Assembly (NCBI GenBank): GCA_963791225.1
Contig: CAWBRV010000008.1
Span: forward strand, 930,001-994,000
DNA: 64,000 nt
Direction of reading: 5' to 3'
Source: PALSA-612 sp963791225
GTDB taxonomy: Bacteria; Actinomycetota; Thermoleophilia; Gaiellales; Gaiellaceae
A program made the position numbers and the translations under genes. Shown piece by piece: positions 17,670 to 26,396 of the stretch (the stretch's first letter is position 1; every line of letters begins with the position of its first letter). The notes below the pieces were generated by a model, which worked only from the letters and a program-made list of their open reading frames with translations, did no database searches and was not told the DNA's origin.

Positions 17670-20206
17670 GACCGGATCCGCGTGTTCTCGGGATCGAAGA
17701 TCGGCGCCGATCCGACGACGTCGACGGTCACGGGATAGCGCTCGCCGAGGTACTCGACGAGCAGAGACTCGCCCTCGTTCGCGTGCTCGGGCGGCAGGTA
17801 GGACATGAGGATGTGCTTGCCGATCGAGGGGCCGGCACCCGCCGACGTGACGTGCGAGCGGCGTCCCTTCGCGTCGGTGATCGGCTTGCCGTCGCGGGTC
17901 AGGACCGGCTCGCGGCCGAGCATGTACCGCTTCACGCCGGAGCTCGACGTGTGGTCGTCGACCGTCAGCGTGCAGAGCGTCGCCGCCGGCTCGGCCTCGC
18001 GCTGCGCGACGTGCGCCTCCTTGCCGACGAAGTCCTCGTCCTTGACCTTGCCCCAGGCCATGCCGGCCTCGATCACGTCGTAGTCGTCGTCGAGTTCGAA
18101 GCCGAACGCGCGGTAGCACTTCTCGAGCCGGCCGGTCGTCCCGTAGACGCCGATCCCGGCAGGGACGATCCCGTGCGGCGCGCCCGCCTCGGCGACGAGG
18201 TCCCACAGGCGCGCGCCCTGCTCGATCGGCACGTACAGCTCCCAGCCGAGGTCGCCCACGTAGGAGATGCGCGACGCGAGCACGCGCAGCGGCCCGGTCT
18301 CGATCGTCTTGCAGGTCGCGAACGGGAAGCCCTCGTGCGAGACGTCGTCGCGGGTGAGGCTCGCGAGAATGTCGCGTGAGCGGGGGCCCCAGAGGCCGAG
18401 CGTGCACCACGCCGAGGTGACGTCGGTGACCTGCGCCGAGCCGTCCTCGGGCAGGTGGTCCGAGAACCACTTCATGTCCGCCATGCCGTGCGCGCCGCCC
18501 GTGACGACGCGGAACTGCTCGTCGCCGAGCCGCATGATCGTGAGATCCGACCTGAAGCCGCCCGACTGCGAGAGCACGGGCGTGTACACGACCCGCCCGA
18601 GCGCGACGTCCATCTGCCGCGTCGCGACGCGTTGCACGGAGGCGAGCGCGCCCGGCCCTGAGACGTCGAAGACGACGAAGGCGGTGAGGTCGAACATCGC
18701 CGCGCGGTCGCGCATCGCCAGATGCTCGGCGTTGATGATCGGCGACCACCAGCGCGAGTCCCACTCCGCCTCGCGGCGGTTGACCCGCTCGCCGTACTCC
18801 TCGAGCAGGGGCGCGTTCGACTCGTACCAGTGCGGCCGCTCCCAGCCCGCGGTCTCGAAGAAGACGGCGCCGAGGGCGCGCTCGCGCTCGTAGAACGGCG
18901 ACAGGCGCACGTTCCGGTTCGACTCCCACTGCTCGGACGGGTGCACGATCCCGTACGTCTTGTTGAACCCCTCGGCCGCGCGCGCCTTCACGTGCGTCGC
19001 CGTCTTCTGGTGCTCGTAGAAGCGCGCGATGTCCGACGACTGGAGGTCGATCTCGGGCTGGCCGTGCACCATCCACTCGGCGACCGACTTGCCGATGCCG
19101 GGGCCCTCCTTCACCCAGACGGCGGCGGCCGACCACAGGCCCTTCGCCTCGGGCGTCTCGCCGAGGAGCGGCAGTCCGTCGGGCGTCAGCGAGAGGATCC
19201 CGTTGACGGCGTACTTCACGCCGACGGCCTCGTCGCCGACGATCTCGGGCATCAGCTCGAGCGCCTGCTCCATCTGCAGCGTGAAGTCGGCCTGCGTGAA
19301 CGGGAACTCGGTCGGCGACAGCGCCGCCTCCTCTACGGAGGGGATCTCGTCCGGGTCGTGGAGGATCGGGCGGTGCGCGTAGGAGCCGATCTCGAGCCCG
19401 GTCCCGTCCTGGCGCTCGTACATGTTCGTGTCCATGTCGCGGACGATCGGGAACTCGATCATCCCGGTCGCGCCCGCGAACCTCGGCACCGGCCCGACGT
19501 CGATCATCTGGTGCACCGCGGGCGTGAGCGGGATCGACGCGCCCGCCATTCGCGCCAGGCGCGGGCTCCAGCAGCCGCAGCAGATCACGACGTACTCGGC
19601 CTCGACGTCGCCGCGCGTCGTGCGGACGCGGCGCACGCGGCCGTGCTCGACGTCGATCCCGAGCACCTCGGTGTTCGCCGCCACCGTCAGCGCACCCAGC
19701 TCCTGCGCGTGCTCGCGCATGATCGTGCCCGCGCGCAGCGAGTCGACGACGCCGACAGTCGGCGAGTAGAAGCCGCCCAGGATCACCGTCTCGTCCAGGA
19801 AGGGGACGAGCTCCTTCACCTCGGACGGCGACACGATCGAGACGGGCTCGACGCCCCAGGCCTTCGCGGACGTGACCCGCCGGTGCAGCTCCTGGATGCG
19901 CTCCTCCGTCCGCGCGACCTCGAGGCCGCCGCTCTCGGTGAAGACGCCGAGCTCCTCGTACTGGCGCATGCTCTCGAGCGTCAGCTGTGTCATCTCCTTG
20001 GAGTGGTCGACCGGGTAGATGAAGTTGGAGGCGTGGCCGGTCGAGCCGCCCGGGTTCGGGAGCGGGCCCTTGTCGAGGAGCACGAGATCGCGCCAGCCGA
20101 GGCTCGCCAGGTGGTAGGCGAGGCTGTTGCCGACGATGCCGGCGCCGATCACGATCGCGCGCGCCGTCGAGGGCAGGGAACCGGCGGTCTCGGGCTGATC
20201 TGGCAA
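17666..20206 (-). CDS. Dimethylglycine/sarcosine dehydrogenase-like FAD enzyme with GcvT domain
   Basis: 846 residues: an N-terminal DAO-type FAD domain (VIGAGIVGNSLAYHL near residue 18), an FAO_M linker, then GCV_T and GCV_T C-terminal folate-binding domains (SAWCTLGLWGPRSRDIL, YVGDLGWELYVPIEQG, GYGTTGRLEKCYRAFG-like region). Family members remove an N-methyl group from dimethylglycine or sarcosine, trap formaldehyde on THF as methylene-THF and reduce ETF. The segment that carries covalent FAD-His in classical enzymes reads GSTGHASNF (His58) rather than STWHAAG, so attachment is uncertain. It starts with TTG and heads the operon with etfBA and the quinone reductase; the betaine importer is divergent. 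Dimethylglycine is the expected product of the demethylase operon, hence the likely substrate. Confidence 0.85.
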   Translation of the reverse strand: MPDQPETAGSLPSTARAIVIGAGIVGNSLAYHLASLGWRDLVLLDKGPLPNPGGSTGHASNFIYPVDHSKEMTQLTLESMRQYEELGVFTESGGLEVARTEERIQELHRRVTSAKAWGVEPVSIVSPSEVKELVPFLDETVILGGFYSPTVGVVDSLRAGTIMREHAQELGALTVAANTEVLGIDVEHGRVRRVRTTRGDVEAEYVVICCGCWSPRLARMAGASIPLTPAVHQMIDVGPVPRFAGATGMIEFPIVRDMDTNMYERQDGTGLEIGSYAHRPILHDPDEIPSVEEAALSPTEFPFTQADFTLQMEQALELMPEIVGDEAVGVKYAVNGILSLTPDGLPLLGETPEAKGLWSAAAVWVKEGPGIGKSVAEWMVHGQPEIDLQSSDIARFYEHQKTATHVKARAAEGFNKTYGIVHPSEQWESNRNVRLSPFYERERALGAVFFETAGWERPHWYESNAPLLEEYGERVNRREAEWDSRWWSPIINAEHLAMRDRAAMFDLTAFVVFDVSGPGALASVQRVATRQMDVALGRVVYTPVLSQSGGFRSDLTIMRLGDEQFRVVTGGAHGMADMKWFSDHLPEDGSAQVTDVTSAWCTLGLWGPRSRDILASLTRDDVSHEGFPFATCKTIETGPLRVLASRISYVGDLGWELYVPIEQGARLWDLVAEAGAPHGIVPAGIGVYGTTGRLEKCYRAFGFELDDDYDVIEAGMAWGKVKDEDFVGKEAHVAQREAEPAATLCTLTVDDHTSSSGVKRYMLGREPVLTRDGKPITDAKGRRSHVTSAGAGPSIGKHILMSYLPPEHANEGESLLVEYLGERYPVTVDVVGSAPIFDPENTRIRS

Positions 20207-20255
20207 CGGCCTCCTTCGCTCTCCGTCGGGGTCGAGGGTCGAGAGCGTATCGCGC

Positions 20256-20284
20256 TTGTCATCGCCGCCACCCGGGGGTACGGT
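20256..20284 (+). promoter_or_regulatory. proV: Predicted sigma70-like promoter of the betaine importer
   Basis: TTGTCA (20256-20261) and TACGGT (20279-20284) are separated by exactly 17 bases, about 20 bases before the importer ATPase start. The divergent dehydrogenase begins at 20206, so the 100-base interval likely carries both promoters. No copy of the IclR inverted repeat is seen here. Confidence 0.45.
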
Positions 20285-20307
20285 GACCCTCTGACCAGGT
20301 GCTTCGC

Positions 20308-21393
20308 ATGACGGCGGCCGCGGTGACCGCCGACGCGCCCGGGCCCGGCTCGAGCCAGACCGGCGAGCAGCGCCCGGCTCCGCTGATTCGCGCCGACGGC
20401 GTGTGGAAGGTCTTCGGCCCGAACGCGGAGAAGATCATCGGCAGCGCGGACGCCGATCTCCCGCGCGGCGAGCTGCGCGAGAAGACGGGCTGCGTGGCGG
20501 CCGTGCGGGACGTGTCGCTTCACGTCTGGCCCGGCGAGGTGTTCGTCGTCATGGGCCTGTCCGGCTCGGGGAAGTCGACGCTCGTCCGCACGCTGATCCG
20601 GCTGATCGAGCCGACCGCAGGGGCGATCGAGATCACCGGGCGCGACGTGATGGCGGCGTCGCCGTCCGAGCTCCGCGAGCTCCGCCGCCACGACGTCTCG
20701 ATGGTCTTCCAGCACTTCGGCCTGCTCGCGCACCGGCGCGTCATCGACAACGTCGCGTTCGGTCTCGAGGTGCAGGGCGTCCCGAAGGCGAAGCGGCTCG
20801 AGCGGGCGGCCGAGATGCTGCGCCTCGTCGGGCTCGAGGACGCCGCCAACCAGTTCCCGGACCAGCTCTCGGGCGGCATGCAGCAGCGCGTCGGCGTCGC
20901 GCGCGCCTTCGCGGTCGACCCAAAGGTGATGCTCTACGACGAGCCGTTCAGCGCGCTCGACCCGCTGATCCGCCGTGACATGCAGGACGAGGTCTGCCGG
21001 CTGCAGGAGGAGACCGGCAAGACGATGATCTTCATCACGCACGACCTGCCCGAGGCGCTCCGGCTCGGCGACCGGATCGCGATCATGCGCGACGGCCGCT
21101 TCGTCCAGGTCGGCACGCCCGAGGAGGTCGTCGGCTCGCCGGCGGACGACTACGTCGCCAACTTCGTGCGCGACATCCCCCGCAGCCACGTCCTGACGCT
21201 GCGCTGGATCATGCGCCCGGCGAGGCCCGGGGAGGAGGACGGCCCCAGGCTCGACGTCGGGACGACCGTGCGCGACGCCGTCCCCGTGATCGCGGGCAAC
21301 GAGCGGCCGGTCTGCGCGGTCGAGGGCGACGTGGTGGTCGGTGTCGTCGACCGAGACGGCGCGCTGCAGGCGATCGCCGGGGAGCACGCCTAG
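20308..21393 (+). CDS. proV: Glycine betaine/proline betaine ABC transporter ATPase (ProV/OpuAA)
   Basis: About 361 residues. Walker A is GLSGSGKST, the signature is LSGGMQQRVGVARA, Walker B is VMLYDEPFSALDPL and the switch is FITHDLPEALRL. The N-terminus has the long ProV-type extension with VWKVFGPNAEKIIG, and the Q-loop region FQHFGLLAHRRVIDNVAFGLEVQG is typical of ProV/OpuAA. A short CBS-like C-terminal tail is present. Start: ATG 20308 (a GTG 9 bases upstream is possible). It forms an importer with the fused permease and binding protein that follow, supplying betaine-type substrates to the catabolic operons on both sides. Confidence 0.92.
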   Translation: MTAAAVTADAPGPGSSQTGEQRPAPLIRADGVWKVFGPNAEKIIGSADADLPRGELREKTGCVAAVRDVSLHVWPGEVFVVMGLSGSGKSTLVRTLIRLIEPTAGAIEITGRDVMAASPSELRELRRHDVSMVFQHFGLLAHRRVIDNVAFGLEVQGVPKAKRLERAAEMLRLVGLEDAANQFPDQLSGGMQQRVGVARAFAVDPKVMLYDEPFSALDPLIRRDMQDEVCRLQEETGKTMIFITHDLPEALRLGDRIAIMRDGRFVQVGTPEEVVGSPADDYVANFVRDIPRSHVLTLRWIMRPARPGEEDGPRLDVGTTVRDAVPVIAGNERPVCAVEGDVVVGVVDRDGALQAIAGEHA

Positions 21394-21395
21394 CC

Positions 21396-23375
21396 ATGGC
21401 CGTCGCGGCCGAACGCGTCTCGCGGGTCGCGATCCCGGCCGCCCGGCCGTGGTGGCGCAACCGCTTCGTCCTCGCGGGCCTCGTCGTCGTGGGGCTCGTG
21501 ATCGCGTACGAGGCCTGGCCGGGCGGGTATCCGTGGCCGGCGGCGCTCGAGTGGAAGTCGCTGCCCACCGATCTCAACAACTTCCAGAGCTGGCTCTCGG
21601 ACCAGCAGAGCGCGGCGAATCCGAGCGTGATCTTCACGATCCTGAACGGGATCTCGACCGGCCTCGGCGACTACGTCTCGGCGCTCTCGTCGCTGTTCCA
21701 CGACCTGACCTGGGTCGGGACGCTCGCGCTCGGCGTGCTCGTCTCGCTCCGCTTCGGAGGTGTCCGCGCAGCGCTGTGGGTGCTCGCCGCGTTCCTGTCC
21801 TTCGCGGTCATGGGGCTCTGGGAGCCGGCGGTGCAGACGTTCTCCCTCGTCTTCGCCGCCGTGACCCTGTCGCTCGCCGTCGGCATCCCGCTCGGGATCG
21901 TCGCCGGCCGCTCGGACCGGTTCCTCCGCTCGATCACGCCGCTGCTCGACGCGATGCAGATCGTCCCGGCCTTCGCCTACCTGATGCCGATCGTGATCCT
22001 GTTCTCGGTCGGCCCGGGGGCGGCGGTCATAACGACGATGATCTATTCGGTTCCCGTCGCGATTCGGATCACAGCGCTCGGCATCCGCGGCGTGCCGGGA
22101 AACACGGTCGAGGCCGCCGCCGCGATGGGCTCGACCCGTCGGCAGATGCTGACGAAGGTGCAGATCCCCCTGGCCCGCAAGATGCTCCTCCTGTCCGTCA
22201 ACCAGACGATCCTGTTCGCGCTGTCGATGGTCGTGATCGCGAGCCTGATCAACACGGATCCGGGACTCGGCGGTCTGGTCACGGGAGGCCTGAACACGAA
22301 CCCGGCGATCGCAGTCCTCGCGGGCGCCGCGATCGTGATCATGGCGATCTCGATCGACCGCTCGACCGAGGCGATGGCGGAACGGACGGATCCGGTACGG
22401 GCGCACGTCACCGACGCGAAGCGTCGACGCCTCCGGGTCGAGACCGCCGCCACCGCCCTTGCGATCGGGCTCTCGGTCGGAATCGCCTACGCGCTGGACG
22501 CGGGCTCCGTGTACGTCAACGTCGGGAACGCGCCTGCCTGGATCGAGGCGAAGATCCAGAGCGTGCTCAACTACATCGAGGACCCGACGACCTTCATCTT
22601 CACCGTCACGAGCTGGATCGGGAACCACCTCGTCGAGAACGTGCTGCAGCCGCTGCTGAACTTCTTCACCCAGACGCCGGCGCCGCTCATGCTCGCAGGC
22701 CTGACGCTGATCGCATTCCTGATCTCGGGCTGGCGGCCGGCGGTGACGACCTTCGCGATGCTGAGCGTCATCGGCGTCGTCGGCGAGTGGGACAACGGGA
22801 TGAACACGGCGTCGCAGGTCGTCGTCGCGCTCGTCCTGACAATGGTCGTCGCCTTCCCGGTCGGCGTCTGGGTGGCCGAGAGCAAGCGGGCGGAGAAGGC
22901 GGTCCGGCCGGTACTCGACGTCCTGCAGACGCTGCCGCAGCTCGTCTACCTGATCCCGTTCGTCTACCTGTTCCCGATCTCGTACGTGCCGGGGATCATC
23001 GCGGGCGTGCTGTACGCGGCCCCGGTCGTGATCCGGCTCGTGTCGGCCGGCGTTCGCGACGTGCCGGCGAACACGGTCGAGGCGGCGCAGTCGTTCGGCG
23101 CGACGCGTGGGCAGGTGCTGATGAAGGTGAAGATCCCGCTCGCACGCGAGGCGATCATGCTCGGCGTGAATCAGGGCATCATCATGGTGCTCGCCGTCGT
23201 CGTCATCGGCGGGCTCGTCGGATCGGGCGGTCTCGGCTACGAGGTCGCGTACGGATTGCAGCAGGGCCAGTTCGGGGCGGGCGTCGTGGCGTCGATCGCG
23301 ATCCTCGCGCTCGGCATCGCGCTCGACCGCGTCACCCGGGGTAACAGGCAGGCGCGTTTGGAGGGAAGTCGTTGA
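21396..23375 (+). CDS. proW: Betaine ABC transporter permease, two ProW domains fused in tandem
   Basis: 659 residues, about twice the usual ProW length. Two binding-protein-dependent permease domains are present. The first spans about residues 135-325, with the EAA-type loop GVPGNTVEAAAAMGSTRRQMLTKVQIPLA. The second spans about 445-650, with the nearly parallel loop DVPANTVEAAQSFGATRGQVLMKVKIPLA. Between them lies an extra segment with hydrophobic stretches, which may be periplasm-facing. The ATG is two bases after the ATPase stop. The two homologous halves would make the permease dimer from a single chain. Confidence 0.9.
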   Translation: MAVAAERVSRVAIPAARPWWRNRFVLAGLVVVGLVIAYEAWPGGYPWPAALEWKSLPTDLNNFQSWLSDQQSAANPSVIFTILNGISTGLGDYVSALSSLFHDLTWVGTLALGVLVSLRFGGVRAALWVLAAFLSFAVMGLWEPAVQTFSLVFAAVTLSLAVGIPLGIVAGRSDRFLRSITPLLDAMQIVPAFAYLMPIVILFSVGPGAAVITTMIYSVPVAIRITALGIRGVPGNTVEAAAAMGSTRRQMLTKVQIPLARKMLLLSVNQTILFALSMVVIASLINTDPGLGGLVTGGLNTNPAIAVLAGAAIVIMAISIDRSTEAMAERTDPVRAHVTDAKRRRLRVETAATALAIGLSVGIAYALDAGSVYVNVGNAPAWIEAKIQSVLNYIEDPTTFIFTVTSWIGNHLVENVLQPLLNFFTQTPAPLMLAGLTLIAFLISGWRPAVTTFAMLSVIGVVGEWDNGMNTASQVVVALVLTMVVAFPVGVWVAESKRAEKAVRPVLDVLQTLPQLVYLIPFVYLFPISYVPGIIAGVLYAAPVVIRLVSAGVRDVPANTVEAAQSFGATRGQVLMKVKIPLAREAIMLGVNQGIIMVLAVVVIGGLVGSGGLGYEVAYGLQQGQFGAGVVASIAILALGIALDRVTRGNRQARLEGSR

Positions 23376-23397
23376 CGAACCAATGGAGGAGGGCTGT

Positions 23398-24366
23398 ATG
23401 TCGAAGCACCTGATGCGGCGGAGCAGGTTGCTCCTGCCGCTGCTCGCGCTGAGCGTGGCCGTGATCGCGGTCGCGGGCGTCAACAGCGCGACGGCCGGCA
23501 ACTCGTGCGGCACGGTCACGCTGAACGAGCAGGCTTGGTCGGGCTCGACGGCCAACACGTACGTGGCCAAGTACGTGCTCGAGCACAACCTCGGCTGCAA
23601 GGTGAAGATCACGCAGATCACCGAGGTCCCCGTCTACCAGGCGATGGCGGACGGCAAGACGGACGCGGTCCTCGAGGACTGGGGCCACGTCACCCAGCAG
23701 AAGCAGTACGTCGCGAAGCAGAAGTCGGTCGTCGCCGAGGGCCCGAACGGCGTCATCGGCGTGATTGGCTGGTACATCCCGGACTACCTGATGAAGCAGT
23801 ACCCGCAGTTCAAGACCTGGAAGGGGCTGAAGGGCAAGGAGACGATTTTCAAGAGCCCCGAGTCGGGATCGCAGGGGATGTTCCTCGGAGGGGATCCCTC
23901 GTACCAGCAGAAGGACCGGACGCTGATCAAGGCGCTCGGACTCAACCTCAAGTTCGTCAGCGTCGGCGCGGAGGCTGCGCAGGTCGCCCGCTGGACGCAG
24001 CTCTACAAGCAGCACAAGCCCGTGCTGTTCTACTGGTACGACCCGCAGTACCTGAACGCCACCTACAAGCTCGACCAGGTGAAGCTCCCGCCGCGCTTCG
24101 CGGGCTGCCAGGACGACGAGACCAAGGGCGGCGACCCGAAGAAGTACGCGTGCGCGTACCCGACCTACATCCTGCAGAAGTTCTTCAGCAAGAAGTTCGC
24201 GACGAGCGGCTCGCCCGCCGTCAAGTTCCTGAAGAAGTGGAAGTGGACGAACGCCGACCAGAACGTGGTCGCCGGACTGATCGCCGGGAAGCACATGGAC
24301 CCGGACAAGGCGGCCGCGACCTGGGTGAAGGCGAACCAGGCCAGGGTCAAGGCCTGGACTTCCTGA
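23398..24366 (+). CDS. proX: Glycine betaine/proline betaine-type substrate-binding protein (ProX/OpuAC)
   Basis: About 322 residues: a signal peptide (MSKHLMRRSRLLLPLLALS, cleavage near TAG-NS) and an OpuAC domain beginning TLNEQAWSGSTANTYVAKYVLE. The sequence EDWGHV and later WYDPQYL supply aromatic residues of the kind that cage quaternary ammonium groups. There is no lipobox cysteine at the cleavage site, so it may stay attached by the uncleaved signal or be free. ATG 23398 is chosen because GGAGGAGGG (23385-23393) precedes it; the ATG at 23383 is part of that ribosome site. It is the last gene of the importer, ending at a strong terminator. Confidence 0.9.
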   Translation: MSKHLMRRSRLLLPLLALSVAVIAVAGVNSATAGNSCGTVTLNEQAWSGSTANTYVAKYVLEHNLGCKVKITQITEVPVYQAMADGKTDAVLEDWGHVTQQKQYVAKQKSVVAEGPNGVIGVIGWYIPDYLMKQYPQFKTWKGLKGKETIFKSPESGSQGMFLGGDPSYQQKDRTLIKALGLNLKFVSVGAEAAQVARWTQLYKQHKPVLFYWYDPQYLNATYKLDQVKLPPRFAGCQDDETKGGDPKKYACAYPTYILQKFFSKKFATSGSPAVKFLKKWKWTNADQNVVAGLIAGKHMDPDKAAATWVKANQARVKAWTS

Positions 24367-24376
24367 GCCGCTAAGA

Positions 24377-24421
24377 AGACGACTCCGGGGTGCCGGGCTC
24401 GACCCGGCACCCCGATCGTCT
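24377..24421. terminator. Bidirectional terminator-like hairpin
   Basis: A 12-bp GC-rich stem CGGGGTGCCGGG/CCCGGCACCCCG with a 5-base loop (24386-24414) is extended by flanking AGACGA (24377) and TCGTCT (24416). It stands between the convergent binding-protein and homocysteine methyltransferase genes and can serve both; no long T-tract follows. Confidence 0.75.
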
Positions 24422-25293
24422 CAGATGTCCGCGACCGCCCGGGCGATCGCGGCCACGTGCTCGGGCGTCGAGCCGCAGCAGCCGCCGACGATTCGCGCGC
24501 CCTGCTCGACGTAGCGCCGAACGTGTGCCGCCAGGGTGGTCGGGCCGGCCTCGTAGACGACCTGGTCGCCCACGATCTTCGGGACGCCCGCATTCGGCTT
24601 GATCCAGACCGGCACGTCGCCGGCGAGGTCGACGAATTCGGCGGCAACGACATCGGCGTCGGCGAGCGACTTGCCGCAGTTGGCGCCGATCGCTGCGACG
24701 CCGAGCGGGAGGATCGCCTCGGCCACGTGCGTCGGCGAGTGCCCCATCATCGTGCGCGTGCCCTGGTCGAAGCTGAAGGTGACGACGAGCGGGAGGTCGC
24801 TCGCCCGCCGCGTGCCCTCGATCGCGGCCAGCGCCTCGTCGAGCGAGAAGAACGTCTCCAGGAGGAGCAGGTCGGCGTCGCATGCGAGCGCGCCCGCCTG
24901 CTCGGCGTAGTTCTCGACACACGCCGCGCGGGTGAGCGGGCCGAGCGGCTCGAACAGGTGGCCGGTCGGGCCCATCGAGCCCGCGACGAGCACGTGGTTG
25001 CCGGCGGCCTCGCGGGCGAGCTCGACCGCGCGCATGTTCACGTCGCGGACGCGCCCGACGAGCGAAGTGTGCTGGAGGCGGAGCGGCGTCGCGCCGAACG
25101 TGTCCGTGAGCAGCAGGTCGGCGCCGGCCTCGACGAACGCCCGGTGCAGCTCGATCACGCGCTCCGGTGATTTGAACAGCCACTCCTCGGGCGCCTCGCC
25201 GATCTCGAGGCCGCGCTCCTGGTAGCTCGTGCCGGTGGCCCCGTCGGCCACGAGCACCCCGCGCTCGCTGAGCAGTTCGGCGAAGCGGCTCAT
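24421..25293 (-). CDS. Homocysteine S-methyltransferase family protein (BHMT/MmuM-like)
   Basis: About 290 residues covering one homocysteine-binding TIM barrel. Motifs: DGATGTSYQERG at the start, LLTDTFGATPLRL, GSMGPTG, LLLLETFFSLDEAL, and the zinc cysteines in IGANCGKS and GGCCGSTPEHV. The family transfers methyl from betaine, S-methylmethionine or similar donors to homocysteine. In this locus a betaine-type donor is likely, giving a second, corrinoid-free route for methyl removal. The ATG overlaps the stop of the enolase-superfamily gene (ATGA, 25290-25293), so the two are coupled. Confidence 0.87.
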   Translation of the reverse strand: MSRFAELLSERGVLVADGATGTSYQERGLEIGEAPEEWLFKSPERVIELHRAFVEAGADLLLTDTFGATPLRLQHTSLVGRVRDVNMRAVELAREAAGNHVLVAGSMGPTGHLFEPLGPLTRAACVENYAEQAGALACDADLLLLETFFSLDEALAAIEGTRRASDLPLVVTFSFDQGTRTMMGHSPTHVAEAILPLGVAAIGANCGKSLADADVVAAEFVDLAGDVPVWIKPNAGVPKIVGDQVVYEAGPTTLAAHVRRYVEQGARIVGGCCGSTPEHVAAIARAVADI

Positions 25294-26396
25294 TGCACCG
25301 TGAAGAGCGGGTCGCCGAGGAGCTCGAGGTCGACCTCGATGCCGAGTCCGGGCCCGGTGGGCGTTCGGCCGACGCCGTGCTCCGAGCGTGGCTGGTAGCC
25401 GGCGACGTGCTCGAGCGTCCAGTCGTTCATGAACGAGACGGTGAAGAGCGCCCCCGGGCTCGTGCTCCCGGCGAGGTGGCTGACGGCCGCCGTCACGATG
25501 TCGCCGCCCCACGTGTCCTCGATCGTCATGCGTAGCCCGAGCTCGTCGGCCAGGTCGCGGACGCGCTTCGCTCTCGTCAGGCCGCCGACCTTGCTCACTT
25601 TGAGGTTGATCGCCTCCATCCCGTTCGCCGACCAGGCGCGCAGGAGCGAGTGCACGTCCGTGATCGACTCGTCGAGAATCATCGGCAGCGTCGTCAGCCT
25701 GCGGACGTAGAGGCACTCCTCGAGGCTCGCGCACGGCTGCTCGTAGAACGTGCGCGGCATGCCCTCGAGCAGCCGCGCGGCGACGACGGCGTCCTGGAGG
25801 CGGTAGCCGCCGTTCGCGTCCGCGATCACGATCTCGTCGTCCCCGGTCGCCTCGACGACGGCCGCCACCCGTCGCGCGTCCTCCTGCGGGTCGCCCCCGA
25901 GCTTGAGCTGGAAGCGGTGGATGCCCTCGGCGACACGCTCCCGCACGTGCTCGACCATCGCCTCGGCAGGCCCGAGCGGCACCGCGATGTAGAGCGGATA
26001 GCTCTCCTGCCGCAGCCCGCCGAGCAGCTTCGCGACCGACTGACCCGTGGCCTTGCCGAGCACGTCCCAGCAAGCGACGTCGACGGCGCTCTTTGCGTAC
26101 TCGTGGCCGCGCAGGGCACGGTCCATCGCCTCGTTCACGAGCGCGAGGTTGCAGGGATCGAGGCCGACGAGCGCAGGCAGGAGCTCACGCAGCGCAGCCC
26201 GCGCACCCTCCCCGAACGCAGGCAGGTACGCGGGGCCGAGCGGACACGTCTCGCCGAAGCCCTCGATCCCCTCGTCCGTCCGGATGCGCACGACCGTGCT
26301 CGGCAGCGCCTCGATCGCGCGGCCGCCCGACATGACGTAGCTCCCGTGGCGGTACCGGAGTTCGTACCCGAAGACGTCGACGCCGACGATCTTCAC
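25290..26396 (-). CDS. Enolase-superfamily racemase, resembling 4-hydroxyproline betaine 2-epimerase (HpbD)
   Basis: About 368 residues in the mandelate racemase/muconate-lactonising fold. The capping domain has GFGETCPLGPAYLP and GHEYAKSAVDVACWDVLG. Barrel residues include a lysine in FQLKLGGD, metal ligands in IADANGG, FYEQP and ILDES, a second lysine in INLKVSKVGG, and DTWGGDI near the end. The GETCPxGP, GHxYAK, DxWGGDI and GPGLGI blocks match what I recall of HpbD, which epimerises hydroxyproline betaine and proline betaine at C2. GTG start overlaps the HAD gene stop (GTGA). The betaine importer and methyltransferases nearby support a betaine substrate; other cycloisomerase activities cannot be excluded. 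Confidence 0.8.
   Translation of the reverse strand: MKIVGVDVFGYELRYRHGSYVMSGGRAIEALPSTVVRIRTDEGIEGFGETCPLGPAYLPAFGEGARAALRELLPALVGLDPCNLALVNEAMDRALRGHEYAKSAVDVACWDVLGKATGQSVAKLLGGLRQESYPLYIAVPLGPAEAMVEHVRERVAEGIHRFQLKLGGDPQEDARRVAAVVEATGDDEIVIADANGGYRLQDAVVAARLLEGMPRTFYEQPCASLEECLYVRRLTTLPMILDESITDVHSLLRAWSANGMEAINLKVSKVGGLTRAKRVRDLADELGLRMTIEDTWGGDIVTAAVSHLAGSTSPGALFTVSFMNDWTLEHVAGYQPRSEHGVGRTPTGPGLGIEVDLELLGDPLFTVQ

Noticed and set aside
20226..20245. GGGTCGA direct repeat in the dehydrogenase/importer intergenic region
   Set aside because: Two short copies only, common in this base composition, and not repeated elsewhere as an operator.
15100..20311. Long open frames on the plus strand opposite the ETF/dehydrogenase operon
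   Set aside because: They are Arg/Ala/Gly-rich frames created by high GC on the opposite strand of clear conserved genes.
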